Shown: positions 9,729 to 18,720 of the stretch, piece after piece | Layout: each line of letters starts with the position of its first letter | Position numbering within the stretch: the stretch's first letter is position 1 | Assembly (NCBI GenBank): GCA_049115955.1 | Contig: JAGDZJ010000019.1 | Coordinates: 62,001-126,000 of the forward strand | DNA length: 64,000 nt | Source of the DNA: Salinispirillum sp049115955 | GTDB taxonomy: Bacteria; Pseudomonadota; Gammaproteobacteria; Pseudomonadales; Natronospirillaceae | Reading direction: 5' to 3' | The notes under the pieces: generated by a model | The model's database searches: none | What the model was told of the DNA's origin: nothing | What the model saw: the letters and a program-made list of their open reading frames with translations, nothing else | Position numbers and translations under genes: made by a program

Positions 9729-10589
9729 TCACTCAACAGACTTCTGGGCGAGCAAGCGGGCGTAGAGATCGTTCTTACTGCCACCCAACAAGCGGGCCGC
9801 TTCACCGGCTGCTTTTTTGGGTGGCATATGCTCTGCCAGCAGCGTCAACAGCGCATCGGCGTCAACACCCGAGTTCAGCACATCTTCGGTCTGTCCGTGA
9901 ATCAGCAGCACCATCTCACCACGCTGTTGATCGCTATCAGCCTCTACCTGTGCCACAAGCTCCACGGCAGTACCCGACAAGAAGGTCTCAAACTGTTTCG
10001 TCAATTCGCGCGCTACGACTAAAGGGCGCTCGGGTGCCAACTCGGCCAATATCTTCAAGGTGTCCAGTAACCGGCGCGGTGATTCGTAACACAGGCTGGT
10101 GCCTCTATACGCCAGCGCAGCAGTCAATGTACGCTCGCGCGGACCCGACTTCGCCGGCAAGAACCCAATGAACTGAAAGCGGTCCGTGGGCAAGCCAGCC
10201 GCACACAAAGCGGTAATTACGGCAGAGACACCGGGAATAGGAATCACCTTTAGCCCTCTCTCCCGCAATGCACGCACCAGCACAAAACCCGGATCGGATA
10301 TCAATGGGGTACCGGCATCCGTGATCAATGCCAACGACTCTCCTGCCTCCAACCACTGAACAATCTGCGTCAATCGCGCCGCTTCATTATGCTCATGCAC
10401 AGACACCAATGGCCGATTGATGTCATAATGTTGCAGTAGGTGCTGTGAATGACGAGTATCTTCCGCCAGAATGCGGTCCACACTGCGCAAAACTGTCAGC
10501 GCGCGCAATGTGATGTCGTCACGATTGCCGATCGGCGTTGCGACTATGTAAAGCGCTGGTACAGATAATTGGGTCGACTGTTCCGACAT
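9729..10589 (-). CDS. rsmI: 16S rRNA (cytidine(1402)-2'-O)-methyltransferase RsmI
   Basis: SAM-dependent tetrapyrrole-methylase-fold enzyme that 2'-O-methylates C1402, the same nucleotide RsmH N4-methylates. The 286-residue protein has the family N-terminus LYIVATPIGNRDDITLRAL, EDTRHSQHLL, LITDAGTPLISDPG and CYESPRRLLDTL. It is divergent from lpoA with a 38-base spacer and lies downstream of nothing on its own strand. The start at 10589 has only a weak ribosome site. Confidence 0.97.
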   Translation of the reverse strand: MSEQSTQLSVPALYIVATPIGNRDDITLRALTVLRSVDRILAEDTRHSQHLLQHYDINRPLVSVHEHNEAARLTQIVQWLEAGESLALITDAGTPLISDPGFVLVRALRERGLKVIPIPGVSAVITALCAAGLPTDRFQFIGFLPAKSGPRERTLTAALAYRGTSLCYESPRRLLDTLKILAELAPERPLVVARELTKQFETFLSGTAVELVAQVEADSDQQRGEMVLLIHGQTEDVLNSGVDADALLTLLAEHMPPKKAAGEAARLLGGSKNDLYARLLAQKSVE

Positions 10590-10596
10590 ATATAAT
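10569..10596 (+). promoter_or_regulatory. Promoter of lpoA operon
   Basis: -35 TTGGGT (10569-10574), 16-bp spacer, perfect -10 TATAAT (10591-10596). Predicted start near 10603, giving a 25-base leader before the lpoA ATG. The elements lie partly inside the first codons of the divergent rsmI. Confidence 0.65.
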
Positions 10597-10627
10597 GCAT
10601 CCGATGTACTGGGGATAATGTAAAATT

Positions 10628-12562
10628 ATGAAACTGACGCTGCGCGCGCAACTCGTCAAGAGCATCGCCTTAAAAAGCTTAGCCTTAAGCAGCTTGGTGT
10701 TACTGGCTGCCTGTTCTACCACGCCAAGCACGACCACCGACGATCGCCCAACCAGAGGGCCAGACGCTAGTCTAACGGATTTACCGTTGGATACCGAGCG
10801 CCCGATTGATGAGCTTGCCAGCGAATTGCCCAGTGACTACGACCGCTCAACATTGATTGAGTTGGATTTAGCGCCCATCGGCGAGCACGCCTACGCCTTA
10901 GAGTTGGCGAAAATTTTCTACCTGCGCCGAGAGCCAGAGAAGACCGCCCGTCTGTTAAGCACTATCCCGTTCAATCGCCTGCAGGCTCCGCAGCAGCGTG
11001 ACTACGCCTTGCTGGCTGCCAAAACAGAGTTGGCGTTGTTCAACTCGCGCGACGCACTCAGTTGGTTAGCGGGCGATCATACGCATTTATTCGACAGTTT
11101 ATCTCTGCCACAGCAAATCGAAGTCAGCATGTTACGTGCGCAGGCGTTTAGCTTAGCGAATCAGCCTGTCGCTGCTGCACGCGAACGCATCTTTATTCAT
11201 CCTATGCTGAATCCAGAAGAACAGGTCAGCAATATAGAAGCGATTTGGCTCGAACTGCAATACGCAGAACCTGATGCCATTGAACGTTTGGCGCTGGTAC
11301 AAACGGCACCGGACTACAGCGGTTGGCTGCAGCTCGCCAATCTGTACCACCAGCACCAAGACGACTTGGACACCTTGATGCGTCAAATTGCCCGCTGGCA
11401 AGCAATGAACCCGCAGCACCCGGCAGCCCGTCAACTGCCGGTTAGCCTGCTCAGCTTGAGCCAAAGCCTCGCAACACGACCGCAAAACATCGCCATCATT
11501 CTGCCGCAGTCGGGCAATTTGGGGGCCGCAGGTGAAGCCATCATAGACGGCTTTATGGCCGGTTACTTTGCCGCAAAAAACGAAGGCCGAGATGTACCCG
11601 AGCTGCGCTTTTACGACGAAGCCTCGTCGCCACTAAACATGTCCCGTTTGATTCGTGCGGCCATTGAGGACGGTGCCGACATGATCGTTGGGCCACTCAA
11701 CCGGCCCTCTGTGGACCAAATAGAAGAGCTGCGCCGCCTGCCTATACCGGTATTGGCACTGAATCGCACGGATGGCCGGATTGAGCCAAACGAACAAGTA
11801 ACGCAGTTTGCGTTAGCGCCCGAAGACGAAGCACGCCAAGTTGCTCAACATGCGTGGCAGCAAGGCTATCGTGTGGCGGCGGTCATCGTACCTGAAGGCG
11901 ACTGGGGCCGACGCGTAGCGGAGGCCTTCCGCATCGAGTGGCGCGAGATGGGCGGCGAGACGGTAGCGCGGCAAGAAATTCGTCCGCGCGACGACGGCTT
12001 TCGTTACCTCGCACAAGTGAAGGAACTGCTAAACATTGACGAAAGCGAGCAACGTGCGCGTGAAATCAATGCCTTGATTCCCGGCAATGTTCAAGCTGAC
12101 CCAAGGCGGCGGCGTGACGTCGATCTGATTTTCATGGCCGTACAGCCTGAACAGGCCCGCCAGCTACGTCCTCTATTGAATTATCAATACGCCGAAGACC
12201 TGCCCATCATGTCTATTTCGTCCATTGTGGCGGCAGGCGATACCAGCCGCAATTCTGACTTAAACGGCATTCGTTTTCTGGAAATTCCCTGGCAGCTCAA
12301 CACCTACCCGCAGCAGGAAGTACTGCGCGAATTGTCGCCCGATCACTATGAACGCTACACACGCCTCTATGCTATGGGACTTGACGCCTTCAACTTGGTT
12401 CCACGCTTGCGCTATTTACAACAAGACCCTAACGCCAGCTATCAAGGTGTAACGGGCACCATCAGCTTGGACCCTAACGGACAACTGAGCCGTCGGCTGC
12501 GTTGGGCAGAATTCATCGGCGGCCGCGTGGTCGCTACGCCCGAGCCCGAGCCAACGTCATGA
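10628..12562 (+). CDS. lpoA: Penicillin-binding protein activator lipoprotein LpoA
   Basis: Outer-membrane lipoprotein that activates the bifunctional synthase PBP1A. The 644-residue protein has a signal peptide ending in the lipobox LLAAC (Cys29), an N-terminal helical TPR-like region (about 60-290) and a C-terminal periplasmic-binding-protein fold (about 298-630; IAIILPQSGNLGAAGEAIIDGF, VGPLNRPSV, VDLIFMAVQPEQARQLRP). It is followed by yraN with an ATGA overlap; rsmI-lpoA-yraN-diaA-dolP is a conserved gammaproteobacterial order. Confidence 0.95.
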   Translation: MKLTLRAQLVKSIALKSLALSSLVLLAACSTTPSTTTDDRPTRGPDASLTDLPLDTERPIDELASELPSDYDRSTLIELDLAPIGEHAYALELAKIFYLRREPEKTARLLSTIPFNRLQAPQQRDYALLAAKTELALFNSRDALSWLAGDHTHLFDSLSLPQQIEVSMLRAQAFSLANQPVAAARERIFIHPMLNPEEQVSNIEAIWLELQYAEPDAIERLALVQTAPDYSGWLQLANLYHQHQDDLDTLMRQIARWQAMNPQHPAARQLPVSLLSLSQSLATRPQNIAIILPQSGNLGAAGEAIIDGFMAGYFAAKNEGRDVPELRFYDEASSPLNMSRLIRAAIEDGADMIVGPLNRPSVDQIEELRRLPIPVLALNRTDGRIEPNEQVTQFALAPEDEARQVAQHAWQQGYRVAAVIVPEGDWGRRVAEAFRIEWREMGGETVARQEIRPRDDGFRYLAQVKELLNIDESEQRAREINALIPGNVQADPRRRRDVDLIFMAVQPEQARQLRPLLNYQYAEDLPIMSISSIVAAGDTSRNSDLNGIRFLEIPWQLNTYPQQEVLRELSPDHYERYTRLYAMGLDAFNLVPRLRYLQQDPNASYQGVTGTISLDPNGQLSRRLRWAEFIGGRVVATPEPEPTS

Positions 12563-12900
12563 GTCTCGCCATTGGCTTGGAAGCCGAGGCTCAGTGCGCA
12601 GACTACTTGCGTTCACAGGGTTTAAAGTTGCTTGCACGCAACGTTAAGTGCCGTTTGGGCGAGCTAGACCTGATTATGCAAGAAGGGAACGTGCTCGTGT
12701 TTGTCGAAGTAAAAGCGCGACGCTCAAATCACTTTGGCGGTGGCCTCGCAGCAGTAACGGCCAGCAAACAGCAGAAGCTTCGCCGGGCGGCCCAATGGTA
12801 CCTAATGCAACAACACAAGACAGACGCACCTTGTCGATTCGACGTAGTGGACGTTAACCTAAACACGCAAGAATTTAATTGGATTAGGAACGCCTTCTAA
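12559..12900 (+). CDS. yraN: YraN family protein (UPF0102), nuclease-like fold
   Basis: 113-residue protein of unknown cellular role with a restriction-endonuclease-like core: GELDLIMQEGNVLVFVEVK gives the Asp...Glu-x-Lys pattern typical of PD-(D/E)XK folds, preceded by GLEAEAQCADYLRSQG. The open frame begins earlier at 12502, but ATG 12559 overlaps the lpoA stop (ATGA) and matches the family N-terminus. It is coupled to diaA by TAATG. A nuclease function is suggested by fold only. Confidence 0.93.
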   Translation: MSLAIGLEAEAQCADYLRSQGLKLLARNVKCRLGELDLIMQEGNVLVFVEVKARRSNHFGGGLAAVTASKQQKLRRAAQWYLMQQHKTDAPCRFDVVDVNLNTQEFNWIRNAF

Positions 12901-13499
12901 TGTCTGACACTCGTATCCTGCTGACCGAGCGCATCGTCGGATCCATCGAACACCTGCAAGAAACGGCAGAACAATGCCTGGAGCGCGTCTCTAATGCTGG
13001 TGATTTGATGAGTAACACTTTCTTAAACGATGGCAAAATTCTGGTCTGCGGCAATGGCCCCAGCGCCGCATCCGCACAGTTGATGGCCAGTTACTTGCTG
13101 CACCGCTTCAGCCATGACCGCCCCGCATTGCCCGCCATTAATTTAAGTAATAATTCTGCATTGATTACCCAAATTGGTGTTGAATCCAGTATAAATGACG
13201 TGTTTGCCAAGCCCATACAGGCCTTGGCACACCCGCAGGATTTATTGGTTGTGTTTGACCATGGCACCAAAATAGGCAATTTGGTTCAGGCCGTTCAAGC
13301 CGCTCATAATCGCGGTTTGCGCGTTCTGGCTTTTACCTGCCAAGAAGGTGAAGACGTACAATCGGTGTTGACGCCAGACGACATCGAATTGCCCGTACCA
13401 CAAGCCGGTGCCCGTGCGATAGAAGCCCACACGGTATTGATACACCTGCTGTGTGAATTGATTGACTTACATATTTTTGGTTCCGAGGAGTTGTCCTAA
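12900..13499 (+). CDS. diaA: SIS-domain protein DiaA (DnaA initiator-associating), GmhA-like
   Basis: 199-residue sugar-isomerase-fold protein. The sequence shows the SIS loop GNGPSAASAQ near residue 52 and VVFDHGTKIGNLVQAVQAA. DiaA binds DnaA and promotes timely replication initiation in E. coli; the paralogous phosphoheptose isomerase GmhA has the same fold. Position between yraN and the BON lipoprotein gene favours DiaA. The usual TSGxS phosphosugar motif is changed to DHGTKIGN here, which also argues against a sugar isomerase. Confidence 0.85.
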   Translation: MSDTRILLTERIVGSIEHLQETAEQCLERVSNAGDLMSNTFLNDGKILVCGNGPSAASAQLMASYLLHRFSHDRPALPAINLSNNSALITQIGVESSINDVFAKPIQALAHPQDLLVVFDHGTKIGNLVQAVQAAHNRGLRVLAFTCQEGEDVQSVLTPDDIELPVPQAGARAIEAHTVLIHLLCELIDLHIFGSEELS

Positions 13500-14062
13500 T
13501 GCGCTTTACCTTGCCTCTCATTTTTCTGACTGGTGTTTTGCTGAGCGGTTGCGGTCTATTTGGCAGCAGCGGCCAAGAACAACGTGTCGATGAGCCTGGG
13601 CTAACCGTGGGCGAAATTATTGACGACAACGCATTGGAAAATCGTATCCGTGAAGGCCTTATTAACGCAGACCCGCGCTTCGCTGATGCGCGCGTCTATG
13701 TCGCATCGCATAACGCACGCGTCCTGTTGACCGGGCAGGTGGTCGACGCAGACATGGTGCGCAAAGCGACAGAAGTTGCCCGTTCCATGCGTCGTATTCG
13801 TATTCTGCACAACGAATTGACCGTCAGTGAATCGCCGAGCTTGGATATCCGAGCGAGTGACCAGTGGATCAGCGTCCGTGTAAAGAGCAAAATGCTGGCA
13901 ACCAGTGACTTCCCCTCGCGCAAGGTCGTGATCACCACTGACAACGGCACGGTTTATCTGATGGGTGTGGTCACGATTGCCGAGGGACGGCGCGCTGAAC
14001 TGCTGGCTGCCGACGTTAATGGTGTGCAACGCGTCGTCTCCCTGTTTGACTACGTGGAGTAA
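13499..14062 (+). CDS. dolP: Dual-BON-domain lipoprotein DolP (YraP)
   Basis: Outer-membrane lipoprotein important for envelope integrity; DolP binds anionic phospholipid at division sites in E. coli. The 187-residue protein has a signal peptide with lipobox LLSGC (Cys18) and two BON domains (about 48-115 and 125-187; the second contains VITTDNGTVYLMGVV and AADVNGVQRVVSLFDYVE). The ATG overlaps the diaA stop, ending the lpoA operon. Confidence 0.93.
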   Translation: MRFTLPLIFLTGVLLSGCGLFGSSGQEQRVDEPGLTVGEIIDDNALENRIREGLINADPRFADARVYVASHNARVLLTGQVVDADMVRKATEVARSMRRIRILHNELTVSESPSLDIRASDQWISVRVKSKMLATSDFPSRKVVITTDNGTVYLMGVVTIAEGRRAELLAADVNGVQRVVSLFDYVE

Positions 14063-14089
14063 CTCACCACTGCGACGAGTATGGCGGGA

Positions 14090-14131
14090 TTGATCTGGAT
14101 CAGAGCACTGCACACAAAATACGTCTATGCT
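14090..14131 (+). promoter_or_regulatory. ANR/FNR box and class II promoter of the universal stress protein
   Basis: TTGATCTGGATCAG at 14090-14103 matches the FNR/ANR consensus TTGAT-N4-ATCAA except for the last base. A -10 element TATGCT lies at 14126-14131; a start at 14138 would put the box centre at -41.5, the classical position for class II activation. Anaerobic induction is inferred. Confidence 0.75.
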
Positions 14132-14188
14132 ATTGAAACAATAAAGGGGGATGTCTGAGTCGCCCCAACCGCTAACGGGAGAACTGCC

Positions 14189-15085
14189 ATGAACCCGATA
14201 CTCGTCTATTTTGATCCTGCAGAAGACAATCTTGCCGTCTTCAACAAAGCGGGCTATTTGGCCCAAAAGCTAGGCACTCGCCTCTTCTTATTCACCAACG
14301 GCTACAACAGCTCACTGGCCAATAACCACCCGGTCGACGCGGCCTCCGGCGAACGCTCCCGTGACGCCTTTGTCGGCCGACTGGAGAAATCTCTGCAAGA
14401 AGAAGCTGAGCAACTGCGCACGAAAGGTGTTGAGGTCATCGTCAAAGCGGTGTGGGATAAGAGCCCGTGGCATGCCATAAGCGAGCTACTGCAAGACCAG
14501 TCGTTCGAATTCATTGTCAAAGGGACACACCACCAAAATGTCATGCAACGCACTTTTTTCAGTTCAACAGACTGGGATTTAATGCGCTGCAGCCCGCTAC
14601 CCGTACTGTTAGTGAAGTCCGAGCCTTGGCCGGAAAACCTGCAACTGACCGCCTGCGTCGACCCCATTGAACACGGCGACCAACCCAAAATTCTCGACAA
14701 AGCCATCGTCATGCAGGGCAAAGCTTGGCAAGAACAGCTCAACGCCAAACTCGAAGTACTGAATGTGTACGACCCCACGCCCTTCATGGTGTATATGGAC
14801 CCTCCTGTACCTGATACCACTCCGATTACCGAAGCACTCGCACAACAGCATCAAGAAGCCTTGAACACACTGCTTACGGAGAGCGGACTGCCAACTACAA
14901 TTGGCAAGCTGGAAGCAGGTACTCCCACCGCGACCATTCCCGACCTTTTATATGAAGGCAACACACAGATCGTCATCATGGGTGCTCAGACACGCGAAGG
15001 TATTGGTCGCTGGCTCATCGGCCATACCGCCGAAAAAGTACTGGACCGGATTACCTGTGATATTTTGGTGATTAAGACCGGCTGA
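14189..15085 (+). CDS. Tandem universal stress protein (UspE-like)
   Basis: 298-residue cytoplasmic protein with two Usp domains (about 1-140 and 150-297). The first starts NPILVYFDPAEDN; the second ends with the nucleotide-binding pattern GAQTREGIGRWLIGHTAEKVL-like region, of the G-x2-G-x9-G-(S/T) type. A GGGAG ribosome site precedes the ATG. Tandem Usp proteins under ANR control aid anaerobic survival in Pseudomonas; the FNR/ANR box here suggests the same. The exact ligand and role cannot be read from sequence. Confidence 0.9.
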   Translation: MNPILVYFDPAEDNLAVFNKAGYLAQKLGTRLFLFTNGYNSSLANNHPVDAASGERSRDAFVGRLEKSLQEEAEQLRTKGVEVIVKAVWDKSPWHAISELLQDQSFEFIVKGTHHQNVMQRTFFSSTDWDLMRCSPLPVLLVKSEPWPENLQLTACVDPIEHGDQPKILDKAIVMQGKAWQEQLNAKLEVLNVYDPTPFMVYMDPPVPDTTPITEALAQQHQEALNTLLTESGLPTTIGKLEAGTPTATIPDLLYEGNTQIVIMGAQTREGIGRWLIGHTAEKVLDRITCDILVIKTG

Positions 15086-15095
15086 TGTTCCTGAC

Positions 15096-15121
15096 ACACC
15101 CCAGCTTCTGCGCTGGGGTGT
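15096..15121 (+). terminator. 10-bp perfect hairpin after the stress-protein gene
   Basis: ACACCCCAGC pairs with GCTGGGGTGT around TTCTGC, 10 bases after the stop. There is no T-run, so termination is not certain; it may act as a 3' stabilising stem. Confidence 0.55.
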
Positions 15122-15140
15122 ATGCAACAACCATTTATCA

Positions 15141-15168
15141 TTGCCTCCTCAGATCAGGCCGCTACAAT
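15141..15168 (+). promoter_or_regulatory. aroA promoter
   Basis: -35 TTGCCT (15141-15146), 16-bp spacer, -10 TACAAT (15163-15168); start near 15175. This lies downstream of the in-frame ATG at 15122 and so supports translation from ATG 15206. Confidence 0.65.
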
Positions 15169-15205
15169 AGCCACACTTTCTTTCTCAGCAAAAGCAGCAA
15201 GATTC

Positions 15206-16507
15206 ATGGATCGTCTTACCCTGTCACCACTTGCCCATGTTAACGGCGAAGTCACCATCCCTGGCTCGAAAAGCCTGTCAAACCGGATTTTATTGCTGGC
15301 GGCTCTGGCGGAAGGCACTACACAGATTGCCAACCTACTCGACAGCGATGACATCGCACGCATGCTCGAAGCCTTAGAGGCACTAGGCGTCGACTACACG
15401 TTGAGTGAAGACAAAACACGCTGCAGCGTAACCGGTCTGGGTGGAGCCCTTCAGTCAGCCGACGCCTTAACGCTGTTTCTTGGCAATGCAGGCACCGCTA
15501 TGCGCCCGTTAACCGCTGCATTGTGCCTTGGCCAAGGCGAATACACCCTAGAAGGCGTTGCGCGCATGTACGAGCGCCCCATTGGCGATCTGGTAGATAC
15601 CCTACGTCAACTCGGTGCCGACATCACCTATTTGGGCGCCGAAGGCTTCCCACCACTGCGTATTCGCGGCACCGGTTTGCGCGGTGAACGCGTTAGCATT
15701 AAAGGCAATATTTCCAGCCAGTTCCTGACCGCACTGCTCATGAGTGCACCCATGGCCGAACAAGACCTCACTATTGATGTAGAGGGCGAACTGGTCTCCA
15801 AGCCCTACATCGATATTACGCTGGACGTAATGGCCCGTTTTGGTGTGGCCGTAGAGAACCGTAACTACCAGTCCTTCGTTATTCGTGGTCGCCAGCGCTA
15901 TCGCTCGCCGGGCAACATCATGGTCGAAGGCGATGCCTCTTCCGCGTCCTATTTTCTCGCCGCTGGTGCCATCGCAGGCGGCACGGTGCGGGTGCACGGC
16001 ATTGGTAATGCGTCCGTGCAAGGTGACGTGCGGTTCGCCGATGTACTGGCGCAAATGGGTGCCAAAGTCACCTACAGCGATTATTGGATCGAGGTATCAC
16101 GCGGCGAACTGAATGGCGTCGACGTGGACTTGAACCACATCCCCGATGCCGCGATGACCATTGCTACCACGGCCCTCTTCGCCAAAGGCCCCACAGCCAT
16201 TCGCAACGTTTATAACTGGCGCGTGAAAGAAACCGATCGCTTACACGCCATGGCCACGGAGCTGCGCAAACTCGGTGCCGAAGTGGAAGAAGGGGAAGAC
16301 TACATCGTCATCCAGCCGCTCAGCACATTAAAAGCGGCCGAAATCGAAACCTACGACGATCACCGCATCGCCATGTGTTTTTCACTCGCGGCCTTCGGCA
16401 ACGCACCCATCACCATATTAGACCCTAGTTGTACGGCGAAGACATTCCCCACCTATTTTGCTACCTTCCGCTCCATCACCACTGATGCAGCGGCAGCAAC
16501 GATCTAA
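15206..16507 (+). CDS. aroA: 3-phosphoshikimate 1-carboxyvinyltransferase (EPSP synthase)
   Basis: Sixth step of the shikimate pathway: joins shikimate-3-phosphate and phosphoenolpyruvate. The 433-residue protein shows GSKSLSNRILLLAAL near the N-terminus, LGNAGTAMRPLTAAL (PEP-binding loop) and RVKETDRLHAMATELRKLG near the C-terminus, the glyphosate-sensitive class I pattern. The open frame begins at 15122, but the homologous start MDRLTL at 15206 and the promoter position favour the shorter form; its ribosome site is weak. Confidence 0.96.
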   Translation: MDRLTLSPLAHVNGEVTIPGSKSLSNRILLLAALAEGTTQIANLLDSDDIARMLEALEALGVDYTLSEDKTRCSVTGLGGALQSADALTLFLGNAGTAMRPLTAALCLGQGEYTLEGVARMYERPIGDLVDTLRQLGADITYLGAEGFPPLRIRGTGLRGERVSIKGNISSQFLTALLMSAPMAEQDLTIDVEGELVSKPYIDITLDVMARFGVAVENRNYQSFVIRGRQRYRSPGNIMVEGDASSASYFLAAGAIAGGTVRVHGIGNASVQGDVRFADVLAQMGAKVTYSDYWIEVSRGELNGVDVDLNHIPDAAMTIATTALFAKGPTAIRNVYNWRVKETDRLHAMATELRKLGAEVEEGEDYIVIQPLSTLKAAEIETYDDHRIAMCFSLAAFGNAPITILDPSCTAKTFPTYFATFRSITTDAAAATI

Positions 16508-16558
16508 TTTTCTACCCTATTTCCGACGCTATTTTTTGACTAAGATGAGAACCGTACC

Positions 16559-17086
16559 ATGAGCTATAATTCGATCCCTGCAGGTAAAGACTTACCTAAC
16601 GACTTTTATGTGGCCATCGAAATTCCGGCCAACAGCAGCCCCATCAAATACGAGATCGACAAAGACGCCGACGCCTTGATGGTAGATCGTTTCATGGCGA
16701 CACCCATGTTCTACCCCGCCAACTACGGCTACATCCCACAAACGCTGGCCGACGACGGTGACGCGCTGGACGTTTTGGTGGTTACGCCTTATCCCGTGCA
16801 GCCAGGCTCAGTAATTCGCGCCCGCGCCATTGGTATTCTGGAAATGACCGACGAAGCGGGCAAAGACGCCAAGCTGATCGCGGTACCACATCAGAAACTG
16901 ACGCGCCTGTACGACAACGTGAACGAAATTGAAGACCTGCCTGCGCTGCTGATTGAGCAGATCAAACACTTCTTCGAGAACTACAAAGACTTGGAAGTGG
17001 GTAAATGGGTTAAAGTCGACGGCTGGAAAGACGCTGCAGCCGCTCGAGCTGCTATTGTTGAAGCAGCCGCGGCCTATAAAGGCTAA
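16559..17086 (+). CDS. ppa: Inorganic pyrophosphatase (family I)
   Basis: Cytoplasmic Mg2+-dependent hydrolase of pyrophosphate. The 175-residue protein has the normal bacterial length, the EIPANSSPIKYE start region, NYGYIPQT and the signature DDGDALDVLVV carrying metal-binding aspartates, plus KWVKVDGW near the C-terminus. It is a single gene closed by a clear terminator at 17104-17134. Confidence 0.97.
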   Translation: MSYNSIPAGKDLPNDFYVAIEIPANSSPIKYEIDKDADALMVDRFMATPMFYPANYGYIPQTLADDGDALDVLVVTPYPVQPGSVIRARAIGILEMTDEAGKDAKLIAVPHQKLTRLYDNVNEIEDLPALLIEQIKHFFENYKDLEVGKWVKVDGWKDAAAARAAIVEAAAAYKG

Positions 17087-17103
17087 ATCGCGCGTTGAAC
17101 TGA

Positions 17104-17134
17104 ACGCGCAGCGGGATATCCCCTGCGCGTTTTT
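17104..17134 (+). terminator. Rho-independent terminator after ppa
   Basis: ACGCGCAG (17104-17111) pairs with CTGCGCGT (17123-17130), with an inner GGGATATCCC palindrome, followed by TTTT. Confidence 0.85.
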
Positions 17135-17204
17135 CATTGCATGATGGATTTTCGCCGACATTTATGACAGTTTTTAAGCAACCGCAGAGCACACGAGGCA
17201 ATGC

Positions 17205-18281
17205 ATGAACCGCACACCCTTGTATGACTTTCACCTTCAGAACGGCGCCAAAATAGTCGCCTTTCATGGCTGGGAAATGCCCATACACTACGGCTCACAG
17301 TTGGATGAACATCATGCCGTCCGTCAGTCATCGGGGTTATTCGATGTCAGTCACATGACCGTGGTCGACATATCAGGTGACGACGCCGAACGATTCCTGC
17401 GACGCCTGCTGGCTAATGACGTTGCCAAATTGACGACGACCGGCAAAGCGCTGTACACCGCCATGCTCAATGAGCAGGGTGGCGTGATTGACGACTTAAT
17501 AGTCTACCGCCGAGATAAAGGCTATCGCTTGGTCGTTAACTCGGCCACACGCGAAAAAGACTTGGCGTGGATGACACAACAAGCCGCTGACGCCAACCTG
17601 AGCCTACAAGAGCGCCCGGACCTCGCAATGATTGCCGTACAAGGCCCGGTAGCCATTCAACAGGTGGCGCAGGTATTGCCGCAATACGACACCGAGCTGG
17701 CCGTTTTGAAGCCTTTCAATGCTCTAGAATCCGACTCGCATTTTATCGCCCGCACCGGCTACACCGGCGAAGATGGCGTTGAAATCATCTTGCCCAATGA
17801 AGACGCTGCGGCATTGGCGCAACAATTGGTAGACGCCGGAGCACGCCCTTGTGGACTGGGTGCCCGCGACACCTTACGCCTAGAAGCAGGCATGAACCTG
17901 TACGGCAGCGATATGGATGACCAAGTCAGTCCGCTGGCCTGCGGTATGGCTTGGACGATCGATTGGTCAGAGCCCCGCGACTTTATTGGGCGTGCTGCTC
18001 TGGAACGCTTGCGCGAAGCCGGCGACCAACCCCGACAGGTGGGCCTAATACTGGAAGAACGCGGCATCATGCGAGCGGGTCAGACCGTGCATTTCGCTGA
18101 TGGCCAAACCGGCATTATCACCAGTGGCACTTTTTCACCTACACTAGAGAAATCCATTGCCTTTGCCCGCGTTCCGCGTGGACAATCAGGGCAGTGCAAC
18201 GTTGATGTGAGGGGTAAAGCTTTACCCGCTCGCATTGTAAAATTACCTTTTGTCCGTCAGGGCCAACCTGTCGTTGAGTGA
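17205..18281 (+). CDS. gcvT: Glycine cleavage system T protein (aminomethyltransferase)
   Basis: Tetrahydrofolate-dependent component releasing ammonia and forming methylene-THF from the lipoyl-bound aminomethyl group. The 358-residue protein shows the N-terminal PLYDFHLQNGAKIVAFHGWE, SSGLFDVSHM, the folate-site RTGYTGEDGVE and LRLEAGMNLYGSDMD. CGAGG precedes the ATG at 17205. gcvH follows after 11 bases. No glycine riboswitch fits in the 70 bases between the ppa terminator and the start. Confidence 0.97.
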   Translation: MNRTPLYDFHLQNGAKIVAFHGWEMPIHYGSQLDEHHAVRQSSGLFDVSHMTVVDISGDDAERFLRRLLANDVAKLTTTGKALYTAMLNEQGGVIDDLIVYRRDKGYRLVVNSATREKDLAWMTQQAADANLSLQERPDLAMIAVQGPVAIQQVAQVLPQYDTELAVLKPFNALESDSHFIARTGYTGEDGVEIILPNEDAAALAQQLVDAGARPCGLGARDTLRLEAGMNLYGSDMDDQVSPLACGMAWTIDWSEPRDFIGRAALERLREAGDQPRQVGLILEERGIMRAGQTVHFADGQTGIITSGTFSPTLEKSIAFARVPRGQSGQCNVDVRGKALPARIVKLPFVRQGQPVVE

Positions 18282-18292
18282 GAGCACAGACT

Positions 18293-18679
18293 ATGAGCAA
18301 TACTCCCGCTGATTTGAAATACACGAACACCCACGAATGGATTCTCATTGACGGCGACACCATCACTGTGGGCATCACAGATTTCGCTCAGGAGCAACTT
18401 GGCGACGTGGTATTTGTCGACCTCCCCGAAGTCGACGCCGAAGTGGTGGCCGGCGACGGCATTGCCGTGGTTGAATCCGTCAAAGCCGCGTCAGACATCT
18501 ATGCGCCCGTTACAGGCACCGTGATCGCCATTAACGAATCATTGGAAGATGCGCCTGAACTGGTCAACAGCGATCCTTTTGAAGACGGCTGGTTTTTTAA
18601 AATGAAGGTGCACGACGTGTCTGAGCTGGAAGGCTTCATGGATGCCGATTCCTACATCGACCAATGCGCTGACGCCTGA
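18293..18679 (+). CDS. gcvH: Glycine cleavage system H protein (lipoyl carrier)
   Basis: Shuttles the aminomethyl intermediate between the P, T and L proteins. The 128-residue protein shows the lipoylation motif VESVKAASDIY with Lys64 as the lipoyl site, and the end motif GFMDADSYIDQC near the C-terminus. The frame opens at 18278, but the family N-terminus (NTPADLKYTNTHEW) supports ATG 18293. gcvP is not adjacent. Confidence 0.97.
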   Translation: MSNTPADLKYTNTHEWILIDGDTITVGITDFAQEQLGDVVFVDLPEVDAEVVAGDGIAVVESVKAASDIYAPVTGTVIAINESLEDAPELVNSDPFEDGWFFKMKVHDVSELEGFMDADSYIDQCADA

Positions 18680-18720
18680 TTCTTTCAATCAAGAAAGCTC
18701 AACCACGAGGAAGCCTAACG

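Noticed and set aside
15122..15205. N-terminal extension of AroA
   Set aside because: It begins inside the preceding hairpin region and upstream of the predicted transcription start, and the residues do not match the AroA N-terminus.
17135..17204. Glycine riboswitch before gcvT
   Set aside because: Only 70 bases separate the ppa terminator from the start codon, too short for the tandem aptamer, and no conserved core was seen.
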